A stretch of 64,000 nt of DNA from Bradyrhizobium elkanii WSM2783 (GTDB lineage: Bacteria; Pseudomonadota; Alphaproteobacteria; Rhizobiales; Xanthobacteraceae), in NCBI RefSeq assembly GCF_000472865.1, contig NZ_AXAP01000004.1:1-64000 (forward strand), read 5' to 3'. Below are positions 56,079 to 64,000 of this stretch, in pieces. Made by a program: the position numbers and the translations under genes. The stretch's first letter is position 1; every line of letters begins with the position of its first letter. The notes under the pieces were generated by a model, which did no database searches, was not told the DNA's origin, and saw nothing but the letters and a program-made list of their open reading frames with translations.

Positions 56079-57263
56079 ATGACCGTTCGCGCGGGCCGGG
56101 AATTTCTGGCCATCCCCGGACCGACCACGATGCCCGATGAGGTGCTGCAGGCGATGCATCGCCCGGCGCTCGATATCTATTCGGCGGAGATGGTCGAACT
56201 GACCGAGAGTCTCTTGCGCGATCTCTCAAAACTGTTCGCCACCAAAGGCAAATCCTACATCTATATCGCCAACGGCCATGGCGCCTGGGAGGCGACGCTC
56301 TCCAACGTGCTGTCGCGCGGTGACAAGGTGCTGGTGCTCGAGAGCGGGCGCTTCGCCATCGGCTGGGGCCAAGCCGCGTCCGCAATGGGCGCCGAGGTCG
56401 AAGTGTTGAGGGGCGACTGGCGCCGCGCGATCCGGCCGGCGGAAGTGGAAGAGCGGCTGCGGCGCGACAGGGAGCACACGATCAAGGCGATCCTCGCGGT
56501 GCAGGTCGACACCGCCTCCGGCGCCTATAACGACATCGAGGCGATCGGCAAGGCGATCAAGGCGAGCGGCCATCCAGCGCTGTTCATGGTCGATACCGTG
56601 GCCTCGCTCGGCTGCATGCCGTTCGAGATGGACGCCTGGGGCATCGACGTCGCGATGTCCGGCTCGCAGAAGGGCCTGATGACGCCGCCGGGTCTCGGCT
56701 TCGTCGCGGCGAATGCGCGCGCGCAAGAGGTGCACAAGCGCGCCGATTTGCGCACGCCCTATTGGGACTGGACCGAACGCGAGGGCACCGAGCACTATCG
56801 CAAATATGCCGGCACCGCGCCGGTGCATCTGTTGTTCGCGCTGCGCAAGGCGATCGACATGCTGGCGGCCGAGGGACTGCAGAATGCGCATCTGCGCCAT
56901 CGCCTGCTTGCCGAAGCGGTGCGGCGTGCCGTTGCGGTATGGGCAGAGGGCCAGGTGCTCGGCTTCAACATCACCGAGGCTGCCGAGCGCTCCAACACGG
57001 TGACCACAGTCACCATGAACGGCCACGACCCGGCGGCGCTGCAGCGCTATTGCAAAGAGAAATGCGGCGTCGTGCTCGGCACCGGCATTGGCGATCTGCA
57101 GGGCCAGGCCTTCCGGATCGCCCATATGGGCCATGTGAACGCGCCGATGATCCTGGGCACACTCGGCGTGGTCGAGGTCGCGCTCAACGCGCTCGGCATT
57201 CCCCACGGCAAGGGTGGAACCGAGGCCGCGATTGAATGGCTCGGTGAAAGCGTGCGCGCCTGA
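56079..57263 (+). CDS. Serine-glyoxylate / alanine-glyoxylate-type aminotransferase
   Basis: 394 residues from ATG at 56079, behind AAGCAGGA; the open frame extends upstream but only mirrors the LssY gene. It is a class V PLP aminotransferase: REFLAIPGPTTMPDEVLQAM, YIYIANGHGAWEATLSNVLS, HPALFMVDTVASLGCMPFEM, and AMSGSQKGLMTPPGLGFVAA with the PLP Lys at 198. It uses serine or alanine with glyoxylate, giving glycine, as in the serine cycle or photorespiratory salvage. Which donor it prefers cannot be told. No other serine-cycle genes lie next to it. Confidence 0.9.
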   Translation: MTVRAGREFLAIPGPTTMPDEVLQAMHRPALDIYSAEMVELTESLLRDLSKLFATKGKSYIYIANGHGAWEATLSNVLSRGDKVLVLESGRFAIGWGQAASAMGAEVEVLRGDWRRAIRPAEVEERLRRDREHTIKAILAVQVDTASGAYNDIEAIGKAIKASGHPALFMVDTVASLGCMPFEMDAWGIDVAMSGSQKGLMTPPGLGFVAANARAQEVHKRADLRTPYWDWTEREGTEHYRKYAGTAPVHLLFALRKAIDMLAAEGLQNAHLRHRLLAEAVRRAVAVWAEGQVLGFNITEAAERSNTVTTVTMNGHDPAALQRYCKEKCGVVLGTGIGDLQGQAFRIAHMGHVNAPMILGTLGVVEVALNALGIPHGKGGTEAAIEWLGESVRA

Positions 57264-57329
57264 CCGCATCTGGCAATCCACCCATTCGAACCGATATATG
57301 TCTCGATGACATCTCGTTCCGACGGTGGT

Positions 57330-57419
57330 CGTCATTGCCGGGCTCGACCCGGCAATCCATCATCTTGCGAAAAACGCCTTTCTTTGATGGATGCGCGGGT
57401 CAAGCCCGCGCATGACGAG
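57330..57419. repeat. Palindromic repeat (CGTCATTGCCGGGC family)
   Basis: CGTCATTGCCGGGCTCGACC and CAAGCCCGCGCATGACGAG are inverted. The right end makes an ATG in frame with the peptidase gene, which is why the open frame appears to start at 57391; that start is inside the repeat. Confidence 0.85.
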
Positions 57420-57459
57420 CGAACAAGACCACGGAACCGAAAGACCGTACGAGGACCGA

Positions 57460-59574
57460 GTGGACCAATCCGCCACCAAGAAACCTGCCCACCCCGCGCC
57501 CGTCGCGCCGCGACGGCCGCATTCCTTCACGCGGCATGGCATCACCGTGACCGATAACTATGCCTGGCTGAAGGACCCAAAATGGCAGGAGGTGCTGCGC
57601 GATCCCTCGATCCTCGATCCTGATATCAGGAGCTATCTCGAAGCCGAGAACAGCTATACCGAGAGCCTGCTCGGCCACACCGCACCGTTGCAGAAGAAGC
57701 TGGTTGCGGAGATGCGCGGGCGGATCAAGGAAGACGATTCCAGCGTCCCCTCGCCCGACGGCCCGTTCGCCTATTTCCGCAAATTCCGCGAGGGCGGACA
57801 GCACGAGATGTTCGGCCGCATGCCGCGCGACGGCGGCGAGGCGCATGTCGTGCTCGATGGCGACGAGCTGGCGAAAGCCACCGAATATTTCAGGTTCGGC
57901 GGCAGCCGGCATTCGCCCGACCACAGGCTGCATGCCTGGAGCGCCGACACCAAGGGCTCGGAATATTTCTCGATCCGCGTGCGCGACTGGGCAAGCGGCG
58001 CCGATCTCGACGACCTCGTCGAGGAGACCGATGGCGGTGTGGTCTGGAGCGCGGATTCCAGGAGCTTCTTCTACGTCAAGCTCGACGACAACCACCGCCC
58101 GATGCAGGTCTGGCGCCATCGGCTCGGCACCAAACAGGCGGACGACGTGCTGGTCTATGAAGAGCAGGATTCCGGCTGGTTCACCCATCTGCATGAGAGC
58201 GCGAGCGGGCGCTTCTGCGTGATCGCGGGCGGCGACCACGAGACTTCGGAACAGCGGTTGATCGACCTCCGAAATCCCGAGGCGGCGCCGCGGCTGATCG
58301 CCGAGCGCGAGGAAGGCGTACAATATTCGATCGCCGACCGCGGCGACGAGCTGTTCATCCTCACCAATGCCGATGACGCGATCGACTTCAAGGTGATGAC
58401 GGCGCCGCTCGCCGCGCCGGAGCGCAAGAACTGGCGCGATCTGATCCCGCACCGCGAAGGCATCTACATCCTCGATCTCGAACTTTTCTCCGGCCACATG
58501 GTGCGGCTGGAGCGCGCCAACGCGCTGCCCGCGATCGTGATCCGCGATCTCGCCACGGGCGAGGAGCATGCGATCGCCTTCGACGAGGCGGCCTATTCGC
58601 TCGACACCATGGGCTCCTACGAATTCGAGACGACGAACCTGCGCTTCTCCTATTCGTCGATGACGACACCGTCGGAAGTCTACGACTACGACATGACGAA
58701 GCGGACACGGGTGCTGCGCAAGCGCCAGGAGATTCCCTCCGGCCACGACCCGGCCGATTACGTCACCACGCGCATCATGGCGACCTCGCATGACGGCGCA
58801 GAGGTGCCGGTCTCGATCCTGCACCGCAGGGATTTCGTCCGCGACGGCACAGCGCCGCTGCTGCTCTACGGCTACGGCTCCTACGGCATGGCGATGCCGG
58901 CCTCCTTCAGCACCAACCGCTTGTCGCTGGTCGACCGCGGCTTCGTCTACGCGATCGCACATATCCGCGGCGGCGCCGACAAAGGCTGGGGCTGGTATCT
59001 CGACGGCAAGCGCGAGAAGAAGACCAACAGCTTTGATGATTTCGCGGCCTCCGCCCGCGCGCTGATCGATGCAAAATACACGAGCACTAAACGCATCGTC
59101 GGCCATGGCGGCTCGGCCGGCGGCATGCTGATGGGAGCGGTCGCGAACCGCGCCGGCGAATTGTTCGGCGGCATCGTCGCCGAGGTGCCTTTCGTTGACG
59201 TGCTCAACACCATGCTCGACGACACGCTGCCGCTGACGCCGCCGGAATGGCCGGAATGGGGCAACCCGATCGAGAGCGAGAAGGACTTTCGCACCATCCT
59301 GTCCTATTCGCCCTACGACAATGTCGCGGCGAAGGACTATCCCGCGATCCTCGCCATGGGTGGATTGACCGATCCGCGCGTCACCTATTGGGAGCCGGCG
59401 AAATGGATCGCGCGATTGCGCGCCACCATGACCGGCGGCGGGCCGGTGCTTCTCCGCACCAACATGGGCGCTGGCCACGGCGGCGCATCGGGACGATTCA
59501 ACCGGCTCGATGAAATCGCGATCGTCTATGCGTTCGCGCTGTGGGCAGTGGGATTGGCGGACGCGGCGGTGTAG
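57460..59574 (+). CDS. S9 family serine peptidase, oligopeptidase B-like
   Basis: About 704 residues from GTG at 57460 behind ACGAGGA; earlier ATGs lie in or beside the palindromic repeat. The N-terminal beta-propeller begins VAPRRPHSFTRHGITVTDNY, AWLKDPKWQEVL and has DGPFAYFRKFREGGQHEMFG. The C-terminal alpha/beta-hydrolase part holds LLLYGYGSYGMAMPASF, GHGGSAGGMLMGAVANRAGE (nucleophile Ser in GGSAGG), MGGLTDPRVTYWEPAKW (Asp) and NMGAGHGGASGRF (His). Oligopeptidase B cuts short peptides after Arg or Lys in the cytosol. Confidence 0.93.
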   Translation: MDQSATKKPAHPAPVAPRRPHSFTRHGITVTDNYAWLKDPKWQEVLRDPSILDPDIRSYLEAENSYTESLLGHTAPLQKKLVAEMRGRIKEDDSSVPSPDGPFAYFRKFREGGQHEMFGRMPRDGGEAHVVLDGDELAKATEYFRFGGSRHSPDHRLHAWSADTKGSEYFSIRVRDWASGADLDDLVEETDGGVVWSADSRSFFYVKLDDNHRPMQVWRHRLGTKQADDVLVYEEQDSGWFTHLHESASGRFCVIAGGDHETSEQRLIDLRNPEAAPRLIAEREEGVQYSIADRGDELFILTNADDAIDFKVMTAPLAAPERKNWRDLIPHREGIYILDLELFSGHMVRLERANALPAIVIRDLATGEEHAIAFDEAAYSLDTMGSYEFETTNLRFSYSSMTTPSEVYDYDMTKRTRVLRKRQEIPSGHDPADYVTTRIMATSHDGAEVPVSILHRRDFVRDGTAPLLLYGYGSYGMAMPASFSTNRLSLVDRGFVYAIAHIRGGADKGWGWYLDGKREKKTNSFDDFAASARALIDAKYTSTKRIVGHGGSAGGMLMGAVANRAGELFGGIVAEVPFVDVLNTMLDDTLPLTPPEWPEWGNPIESEKDFRTILSYSPYDNVAAKDYPAILAMGGLTDPRVTYWEPAKWIARLRATMTGGGPVLLRTNMGAGHGGASGRFNRLDEIAIVYAFALWAVGLADAAV

Positions 59575-59579
59575 ATATC

Positions 59580-59661
59580 GTAGGGTGGGCAAAGCGCAGC
59601 GTGCCCACCTTCTCTTGCACCGAGCGTGGATGGTGGGCACGCTCCGCTTTGCCCACCCTAC
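59580..59661. repeat. Inverted repeat element (GTAGGGTGGGC family)
   Basis: GTAGGGTGGGCAAAGCGCAG and GCTTTGCCCACCCTAC face each other, second copy of the element at 24717-24797. After it, 59662-59872 holds further GTCCCGG/CCGGGAC palindromic motifs and no gene. Confidence 0.85.
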
Positions 59662-59872
59662 AGGCCTGAGATGAGCCCCACTCTCTCCCCAGATCGTCCC
59701 GGGCTTGACCCGGGACCCATCACCACCAAACATCGTTGTTGAACTACGCTGTAACTCCGAGTCTTCATCACCATAACTGCCTGCGGTTATGGGTCCCGGC
59801 TCGCGCTTCGCTTGGCCGGGACGACGGCGGAGTTTGAAGCGCAAACGAGGACGACGACTGAGAGGAGGCCCG

Positions 59873-60433
59873 ATGCCGCGCTACACCAAGACGGATTTTC
59901 CTGTCGACAACGTCCGCCGCTTTCTCGAGCCGGGGCCGATCGTGCTGGTCTCCTCCGCGCACAGGAATGAGACCAACATCATGACCATGGGCTGGCACAT
60001 GATCATGGAGTTTCAGCCCTCGCTGATCGGCTGCTACATCTGGGACGCCAACCATTCCTTCGAATTGATCCGGCGCAGCAAACAGTGCGTGATCAACGTG
60101 CCAACCGTCGAGCTGGCGCCGACGGTGGTCAAGATCGGCAACAGCTCCGGGCGCGACATCGACAAGTTCGCCGAGTTTGGCCTGACGCCCAGGTCCGGCG
60201 AGCAGGTGCGCGCGCCGTTGATCGAGGAGTGTTACGCCAATTTCGAATGCCGGCTGATCGATTCAAATCTGATCCGGAAATACAGCCTGTTCGTGCTGGA
60301 GGTGGTGAAGGCGCATGTCGCGACCTCGCCGAAATATCCGAAGACCATCCATTATCGCGGCGATGGCGAGTTCATGATCTCCGGCGAGAACACACGCAAA
60401 TATCGCAAGCTGTTCAAGCCGGAGATGTTGTAG
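59873..60433 (+). CDS. Flavin reductase family protein
   Basis: 186 residues from ATG at 59873 with AGGAGG six bases upstream; a longer frame to 59789 crosses a repeat. The split-barrel FMN-binding fold shows FLEPGPIVLVSSAHRNETNI, MTMGWHMIMEFQPSLIGCYI, ANHSFELIRRSKQCVINVPT and ECRLIDSNLIRKYSLFVLEV. Members reduce flavin with NAD(P)H or act as DIM6/NTAB-type flavoproteins. No oxygenase partner is beside it, so the role is open. Confidence 0.9.
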   Translation: MPRYTKTDFPVDNVRRFLEPGPIVLVSSAHRNETNIMTMGWHMIMEFQPSLIGCYIWDANHSFELIRRSKQCVINVPTVELAPTVVKIGNSSGRDIDKFAEFGLTPRSGEQVRAPLIEECYANFECRLIDSNLIRKYSLFVLEVVKAHVATSPKYPKTIHYRGDGEFMISGENTRKYRKLFKPEML

Positions 60434-60455
60434 CGGCGGGACCGAGCCCCGCCGC
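60433..60455. terminator. GC hairpin between convergent genes
   Basis: GCGGCGGG and CCCGCCGC pair around a 7-base loop, directly at the stop of the flavin reductase gene and 12 bases from the stop of the convergent dehydrogenase gene. There is no T-run, so termination is only suggested by position. Confidence 0.4.
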
Positions 60456-60467
60456 CCGAATGCGTTC

Positions 60468-61910
60468 TTACGGATTCGTATAGGCGGTCTTCACCGTCGT
60501 GTAGAACTCGGCCGCGTATTTTCCCTGCTCGCGCGGGCCGTAGCTCGAGCCTTTTCTGCCGCCGAACGGGACGTGATAGTCGACGCCGGCGATCGGCAGG
60601 TTGACCATCACCATGCCGGCCTCGGCGTTGCGCTTGAAGTCGCTGGCGTATTTCAGGCTCGTGGTGCAGATGCCGGCCGACAGGCCGAACTCGGTATCGT
60701 TTGCAGTCGCCAGCGCCTCCGCATAGTCGTTGACGCGAATGACGCCGGCGACCGGTCCGAAGATCTCCTCGCGCGCGATCCGCATCTTGTTGGTCACCTC
60801 GGTGAACAGCGCCGGCTGCAGATAAAAGCCGGGCGCATCACGCTTCAGCCGTTCGCCGCCGAACACCAGCTTGGCTCCCTCGTCCTTGCCGATCGAAAGA
60901 TATTTCAGGTCCTGATCGAGCTGGTTCTGGTCGACGACCGGGCCGATGTCGGTGCCGGCCTTCAAGGCGTCGTCGACCTTGAGGCCGCCCAGACGCTCGG
61001 TGAGCGCGGCGACGAATTTGTCGTGAATGCCCTTGGTGACGATCAGGCGCGAGGCTGCCGTGCAGCGTTGGCCCGTGGAGAAGAACGCGCTGTTGACGGC
61101 ACATTCGACCGCGACCTTCAGGTCGGCATCGTCGAGAATGACCAGCGGATTCTTGCCGCCCATCTCGAGCTGGAATTTCTTCATCGGCCGCGATGCCACG
61201 CAGGCCGCAGCGACCTTCTGGCCGGTTGCCACCGATCCGGTGAAGCTGATCGCCGTGACATCGGGATGTTCGAGCAGCGCGGCGCCGACCTCCGAGCCGC
61301 GGCCGATCACGAGGTTAAGCACGCCCTTGGGCAGGCCGGCGCGCTGCAGGATATCGACCAGCGCCCAGGTCGAGCCCGGCACCAGGTCGGCCGGCTTGAT
61401 CACGACCGTGTTGCCATAGGCGAGCGCGGGCGCGATTTTCCAGGCCGGAATCGCGATCGGGAAGTTCCAGGGCGTGATCAGGCCGACCACGCCGAGGGCC
61501 TCGCGGGTGATCTCGACGTCGATGCCAGGCCGCACGGAAGACAGCTTCTCGCCGGCCATGCGCAGGCACTCGCCGGCAAAGAACGCGAAAATCTGCCCCG
61601 CACGCGCGGCCTCGCCGATGCCCTCGGGCAGGGTCTTGCCTTCCTCGCGCGACAGCAGGCGGCCCAGTTCATCCTTGCGCGCCAGGATTTCATCCGACGC
61701 TTTCTTGAGGATGTCATAGCGGACCTGCGGCGTCGCGCGCGACCATGCCGGGAATGCCGCCTTGGCGGCCGCGACCGCGGCATCAAGCTCCGCGCGGGTG
61801 CCGCGCACGGCCTCGCCGACGATGTCGTTGGTATCGGACGGATTGACATTGGGCGAGCGCGCGCCGTCCGACATCCATTCGCCGTCGATCAGATTGTTGA
61901 ACATCAGCAT
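60468..61910 (-). CDS. Aldehyde dehydrogenase, 2,5-dioxopentanoate (KGSA) dehydrogenase type
   Basis: 480 residues, ATG not far from the repeat-free upstream gap, at 61910. NAD(P)-dependent aldehyde dehydrogenase with GLITPWNFPIAIPAWKIAPA, FTGSVATGQKV, the general base Glu249 (FQLEMGGKNP) and catalytic Cys283 (STGQRCTAASR). The C-terminus PFGGRKGSSYGPREQGKYAA is typical of the alpha-ketoglutarate semialdehyde branch. Next to an RraA-like and an IlvD/Edd dehydratase gene it fits the oxidative, non-phosphorylating breakdown of pentonates or aldarates to 2-oxoglutarate. Other aldehydes are possible. Confidence 0.85.
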   Translation of the reverse strand: MLMFNNLIDGEWMSDGARSPNVNPSDTNDIVGEAVRGTRAELDAAVAAAKAAFPAWSRATPQVRYDILKKASDEILARKDELGRLLSREEGKTLPEGIGEAARAGQIFAFFAGECLRMAGEKLSSVRPGIDVEITREALGVVGLITPWNFPIAIPAWKIAPALAYGNTVVIKPADLVPGSTWALVDILQRAGLPKGVLNLVIGRGSEVGAALLEHPDVTAISFTGSVATGQKVAAACVASRPMKKFQLEMGGKNPLVILDDADLKVAVECAVNSAFFSTGQRCTAASRLIVTKGIHDKFVAALTERLGGLKVDDALKAGTDIGPVVDQNQLDQDLKYLSIGKDEGAKLVFGGERLKRDAPGFYLQPALFTEVTNKMRIAREEIFGPVAGVIRVNDYAEALATANDTEFGLSAGICTTSLKYASDFKRNAEAGMVMVNLPIAGVDYHVPFGGRKGSSYGPREQGKYAAEFYTTVKTAYTNP

Positions 61911-61962
61911 GGCTTTCCTCCGTCTTGATCGGGCTTGGCGCCGACCATATGCGTGAAGTGGA

Positions 61963-62682
61963 TCAACGCCCGTTCTTTTTCCGCCATGCCGCGAAATCGG
62001 TCAATGTCTGCGGATCAGTGGCGGGATAGAGGCCGAAGATGCCGCGCCCGCTATGGACTTCCTCGGCGACGAAATCCTCGAATGCGGTCATCTCGAAGGT
62101 TTCCTCGGCGATCTCGTCGGCGAGATGCGCGGGGATGACGATGACACCGTCACTGTCCCCGAGGATCACATCGCCGGGGAACACCGGCGCGTCGCCGCAG
62201 CCGATCGGGACGTTAATCTCGATCGCGTGGTGCAGCGTCAAATTGGTCGGCGCGCTCGGCCGGTGATGATAGGCGGGAAAGCCGAGCCTGGCGATCTCGG
62301 CGGAGTCGCGAAAGCCGCCGTCGGTGACGACGCCGGCAACGCCGCGCTTCATCAGGCGCGTCACCAGGATGGCGCCGGCTGAGGCGGCGCGCGCATCCTT
62401 GCGGCTGTCCATCACCAGCACCGCGCCGGGCGGACAATCCTCGATCGCCTTGCGCTGCGGATGTGAACGGTCGCGGAAGACCTCGAGCTTGTTGAGGTCC
62501 TCGCGCGCCGGCATGTAGCGCAGCGTGAAGGCTTCGCCGACCATGGTCGGCCGGTCCGGGCTCAAGGGGTGGACGTCCTGGATGCACTGGATGCGGAAGC
62601 CGCGCTTGTACAGCGCGGTGGCGACGGTGGCCGTAGAGATGGCTTTCAGCTTGTTGCGGGTGGTGTCGCTGAGTTTGGACAT
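61963..62682 (-). CDS. RraA-like / RraA family protein (HMG aldolase-type fold)
   Basis: About 239 residues from ATG at 62682 with AAGGAGC upstream; the frame to 62796 runs into a repeat. Motifs: LKAISTATVATALYKRGFRI, VGEAFTLRYMPAREDLNK, GAVLVMDSRKDARAASAGAI, GVAGVVTDGGFRDSAEIARL (metal and substrate site, DGGFRD) and NVPIGCGDAPVFPGDVILGD. The family has RNase E regulators and class II aldolases or decarboxylases of 4-hydroxy-4-methyl-2-oxoglutarate type. In this sugar-acid set an aldolase or dehydratase-type step on a 2-keto acid is more likely than RNase control. Part of one operon with the dehydratase. Confidence 0.85.
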   Translation of the reverse strand: MSKLSDTTRNKLKAISTATVATALYKRGFRIQCIQDVHPLSPDRPTMVGEAFTLRYMPAREDLNKLEVFRDRSHPQRKAIEDCPPGAVLVMDSRKDARAASAGAILVTRLMKRGVAGVVTDGGFRDSAEIARLGFPAYHHRPSAPTNLTLHHAIEINVPIGCGDAPVFPGDVILGDSDGVIVIPAHLADEIAEETFEMTAFEDFVAEEVHSGRGIFGLYPATDPQTLTDFAAWRKKNGR

Positions 62683-62723
62683 GTGAACTGCTCCTTCGTC
62701 ATTCCGGGAGAGATGCTGCGGCT

Positions 62724-62836
62724 CCCTCTCCCGCTTGCGGGAGAGGGCTGGGGTGAGGGTTCTCTCCACGAGTCCCCCAGCGGAGAGAGCCCTCACCCGG
62801 CGCTATGCGCCGACCTCTCCCGCAAGCGGGAGAGGT
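62724..62836. repeat. Palindromic repeat (CCCTCTCCCGC family)
   Basis: CCCTCTCCCGCTTGCGGGAG at the left and CTCTCCCGCAAGCGGGAGAG at the right, with GGGTGAGGG and CCCTCACCC inside. It lies inside the presumed operon between the dehydratase and the RraA-like gene, and is related to 33238-33365. Confidence 0.85.
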
Positions 62837-62846
62837 GAAAAAAGAG

Positions 62847-64000
62847 TTAATAAATCGACGGCTCATCGACCGGCTTGCCGAAGCCGGTTTCAAGAAAATC
62901 GAAATCGCAGCCTTCGTTGGCCTGCTTGATGTGGCGCGTGAACATCCAGCCATAGCCGCGCTCGTAGCGGCGCTCCGGCGGCTTCCAGGCGGCGCGGCGA
63001 CGTACGAGCTCTTCCTGCGGCACATCGAGGGTGATGCTGCGGGCGGCGACGTCAAGGGTGATAAGATCGCCGTTCTGCACAAGCGCGAACGGACCGCCAA
63101 TATAGGCTTCAGGCGCGACATGCAGGATGCAGGCGCCATAGCTGGTGCCGCTCATCCGCGCGTCCGAGATCCGCACCATGTCGCGCACGCCCTGCTTCAC
63201 GAGTTTTGTGGGGATCGGCAGCATGCCCCATTCCGGCATGCCCGGACCGCCCTGCGGCCCCGCATTGCGCAGGATCAGCACATGATCGGCCGTCACATCC
63301 AGATCGGGATCGTCGACCGCCTTCTTCATGGAGGGGTAATCGTCGAACACCAGCGCCGGGCCGGAATGCTTCAGGAAGCGCGGATCGCAGGCGCTGGGCT
63401 TGATCACGCAGCCGTCGGGCGCGAGATTGCCCTTGAGCACCGCGAGCGCACCCTCCTTGTAGATCGGGTTGGCGACGCTGCGGATGACATCGTCGTTGTG
63501 GACTTCGGCGCGGGCGATATTCTCCCCCAGCGTCTTGCCGGTCACGGTCAGGCAGTCGAGATGCAGATGATCCTTGATCTGGCTCATCAGCGCCGGCAAG
63601 CCGCCGGCGTAGAAGAAATCCTCCATCAGATAGAGATCGCCACTCGGGCGGACATTGGCGATCACAGGCACCTCGCGGCTCGCCCTCTCGAAATCGTCGA
63701 GGGAGATGTCCTGGCCGGCGCGGCGGGCCTGCGCGATCAGATGGATGATCGCGTTGGTCGAGCAGCCCATCGCCATCGCCACCGTGATCGCGTTCTCGAA
63801 CGCCTTCCGGGTCTGGATCTGTTGCGGGGTCAGATCCTCCCAGACCATCTCGACGACGCGGCGGCCGCATTCGGAGGCCATGCGGATGTGACCGGCATCC
63901 GCGGCCGGAATCGAGGAAGCGCCCGGCAGCGTCATGCCGATGGATTCGGCGATGGCGGTCATGGTGGAGGCGGTGCCCATGGTCATGCAGGTGCCGTAGC
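62847..64000 (-). CDS. IlvD/Edd family sugar-acid dehydratase (partial, N-terminus off right edge)
   Basis: At least 384 residues; the frame is open to the window edge and reads YGTCMTMGTASTMTAIAESI there, with the Cys of the iron-sulphur site, so the start lies beyond 64000. Further motifs are AMGCSTNAIIHLIAQARRAG (next cluster Cys), DLYLMEDFFYAGGLPALMSQ, VFDDYPSMKKAVDDPDLDVT, RNAGPQGGPGMPEWGMLPIP and MVRISDARMSGTSYGACILH. The GYGWMFTRHIKQANEGCDFD ending is found in L-arabonate/pentonate dehydratases more than in IlvD of branched amino acids. It removes water from a sugar acid to give a 2-keto-3-deoxy acid. Confidence 0.9.
   Translation of the reverse strand, partial: YGTCMTMGTASTMTAIAESIGMTLPGASSIPAADAGHIRMASECGRRVVEMVWEDLTPQQIQTRKAFENAITVAMAMGCSTNAIIHLIAQARRAGQDISLDDFERASREVPVIANVRPSGDLYLMEDFFYAGGLPALMSQIKDHLHLDCLTVTGKTLGENIARAEVHNDDVIRSVANPIYKEGALAVLKGNLAPDGCVIKPSACDPRFLKHSGPALVFDDYPSMKKAVDDPDLDVTADHVLILRNAGPQGGPGMPEWGMLPIPTKLVKQGVRDMVRISDARMSGTSYGACILHVAPEAYIGGPFALVQNGDLITLDVAARSITLDVPQEELVRRRAAWKPPERRYERGYGWMFTRHIKQANEGCDFDFLETGFGKPVDEPSIY

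Noticed and set aside
57400..59844. An 814-residue minus-strand frame
   Set aside because: Antisense of the peptidase gene; its ends lie in palindromic repeats.

Overview
The window looks like chromosome of a soil alphaproteobacterium of the Bradyrhizobium type. The evidence is high GC, several families of short palindromic intergenic repeats, and the gene content: otsBA trehalose synthesis, a form II CO-dehydrogenase-like coxSLM set, homogentisate catabolism with MarR and Lrp regulators, DUF1272/DUF2783/DUF3175 proteins and an SxtJ/DUF5989/carbamoyltransferase set. The genus is an inference; no ribosomal RNA lies in the window.

Region 1-11.4 kb is a genomic island. It holds a DUF2924 / large serine recombinase / HTH-protein module joined by ATGA overlaps, an HTH gene running off the left edge, a frameshifted small gene and an uncharacterised cargo gene. 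On the minus strand it carries a 1767-residue STAND-type NTPase with a PD-(D/E)xK-like N-terminus, followed by the decayed 3' end of a prokaryotic Argonaute gene (PIWI domain only, two frameshifts and one stop). A degenerate initiator-tRNA-like sequence with a perfect 17-bp hairpin beside it, and then an intact tRNA-Ser(GGA), mark the right side.

Region 11.5-24.7 kb is core-like. It contains a small secreted protein, a minus-strand operon MFS transporter-otsB-otsA, a DUF3175 protein with a histone-like tail, a methyl-accepting chemotaxis protein, coxS-coxL-coxM, and a CaiB/BaiF family CoA-transferase/racemase.

Region 24.8-33.2 kb handles tyrosine and aromatic catabolism. hpd is divergent from an lrp-type regulator across a dyad. 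A five-gene minus-strand operon (FAD hydroxylase, DUF2783, MBL-fold protein, hmgA, fahA) is divergent from a MarR gene. hpd makes homogentisate, hmgA opens the ring and fahA ends the path; no maleylacetoacetate isomerase gene is seen here.

Region 33.2-46.2 kb has an MBL-fold lactonase-like protein, a caspase-fold protein lacking both catalytic residues and fused to TPRs, an OmpA-family protein with a strong terminator, an RND efflux adaptor/pump pair, a Crp/Fnr regulator, an AsmA protein, and a DUF1772/MarR divergent pair across a perfect 30-bp palindrome.

Region 46.2-57.3 kb has an SGNH hydrolase, SxtJ-DUF5989-carbamoyltransferase, a second RND-type adaptor beside a second pseudo-caspase (a dispersed duplication of the 34-38 kb pair), an unknown 574-residue protein, a secreted nuclease, an LssY_C protein and a serine-glyoxylate-type aminotransferase. 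Region 57.4-64 kb has an oligopeptidase B-like peptidase, a flavin reductase-like protein, and a minus-strand sugar-acid set (aldehyde dehydrogenase, RraA-like protein, IlvD/Edd dehydratase running off the right edge), probably for oxidative pentose or sugar-acid breakdown.
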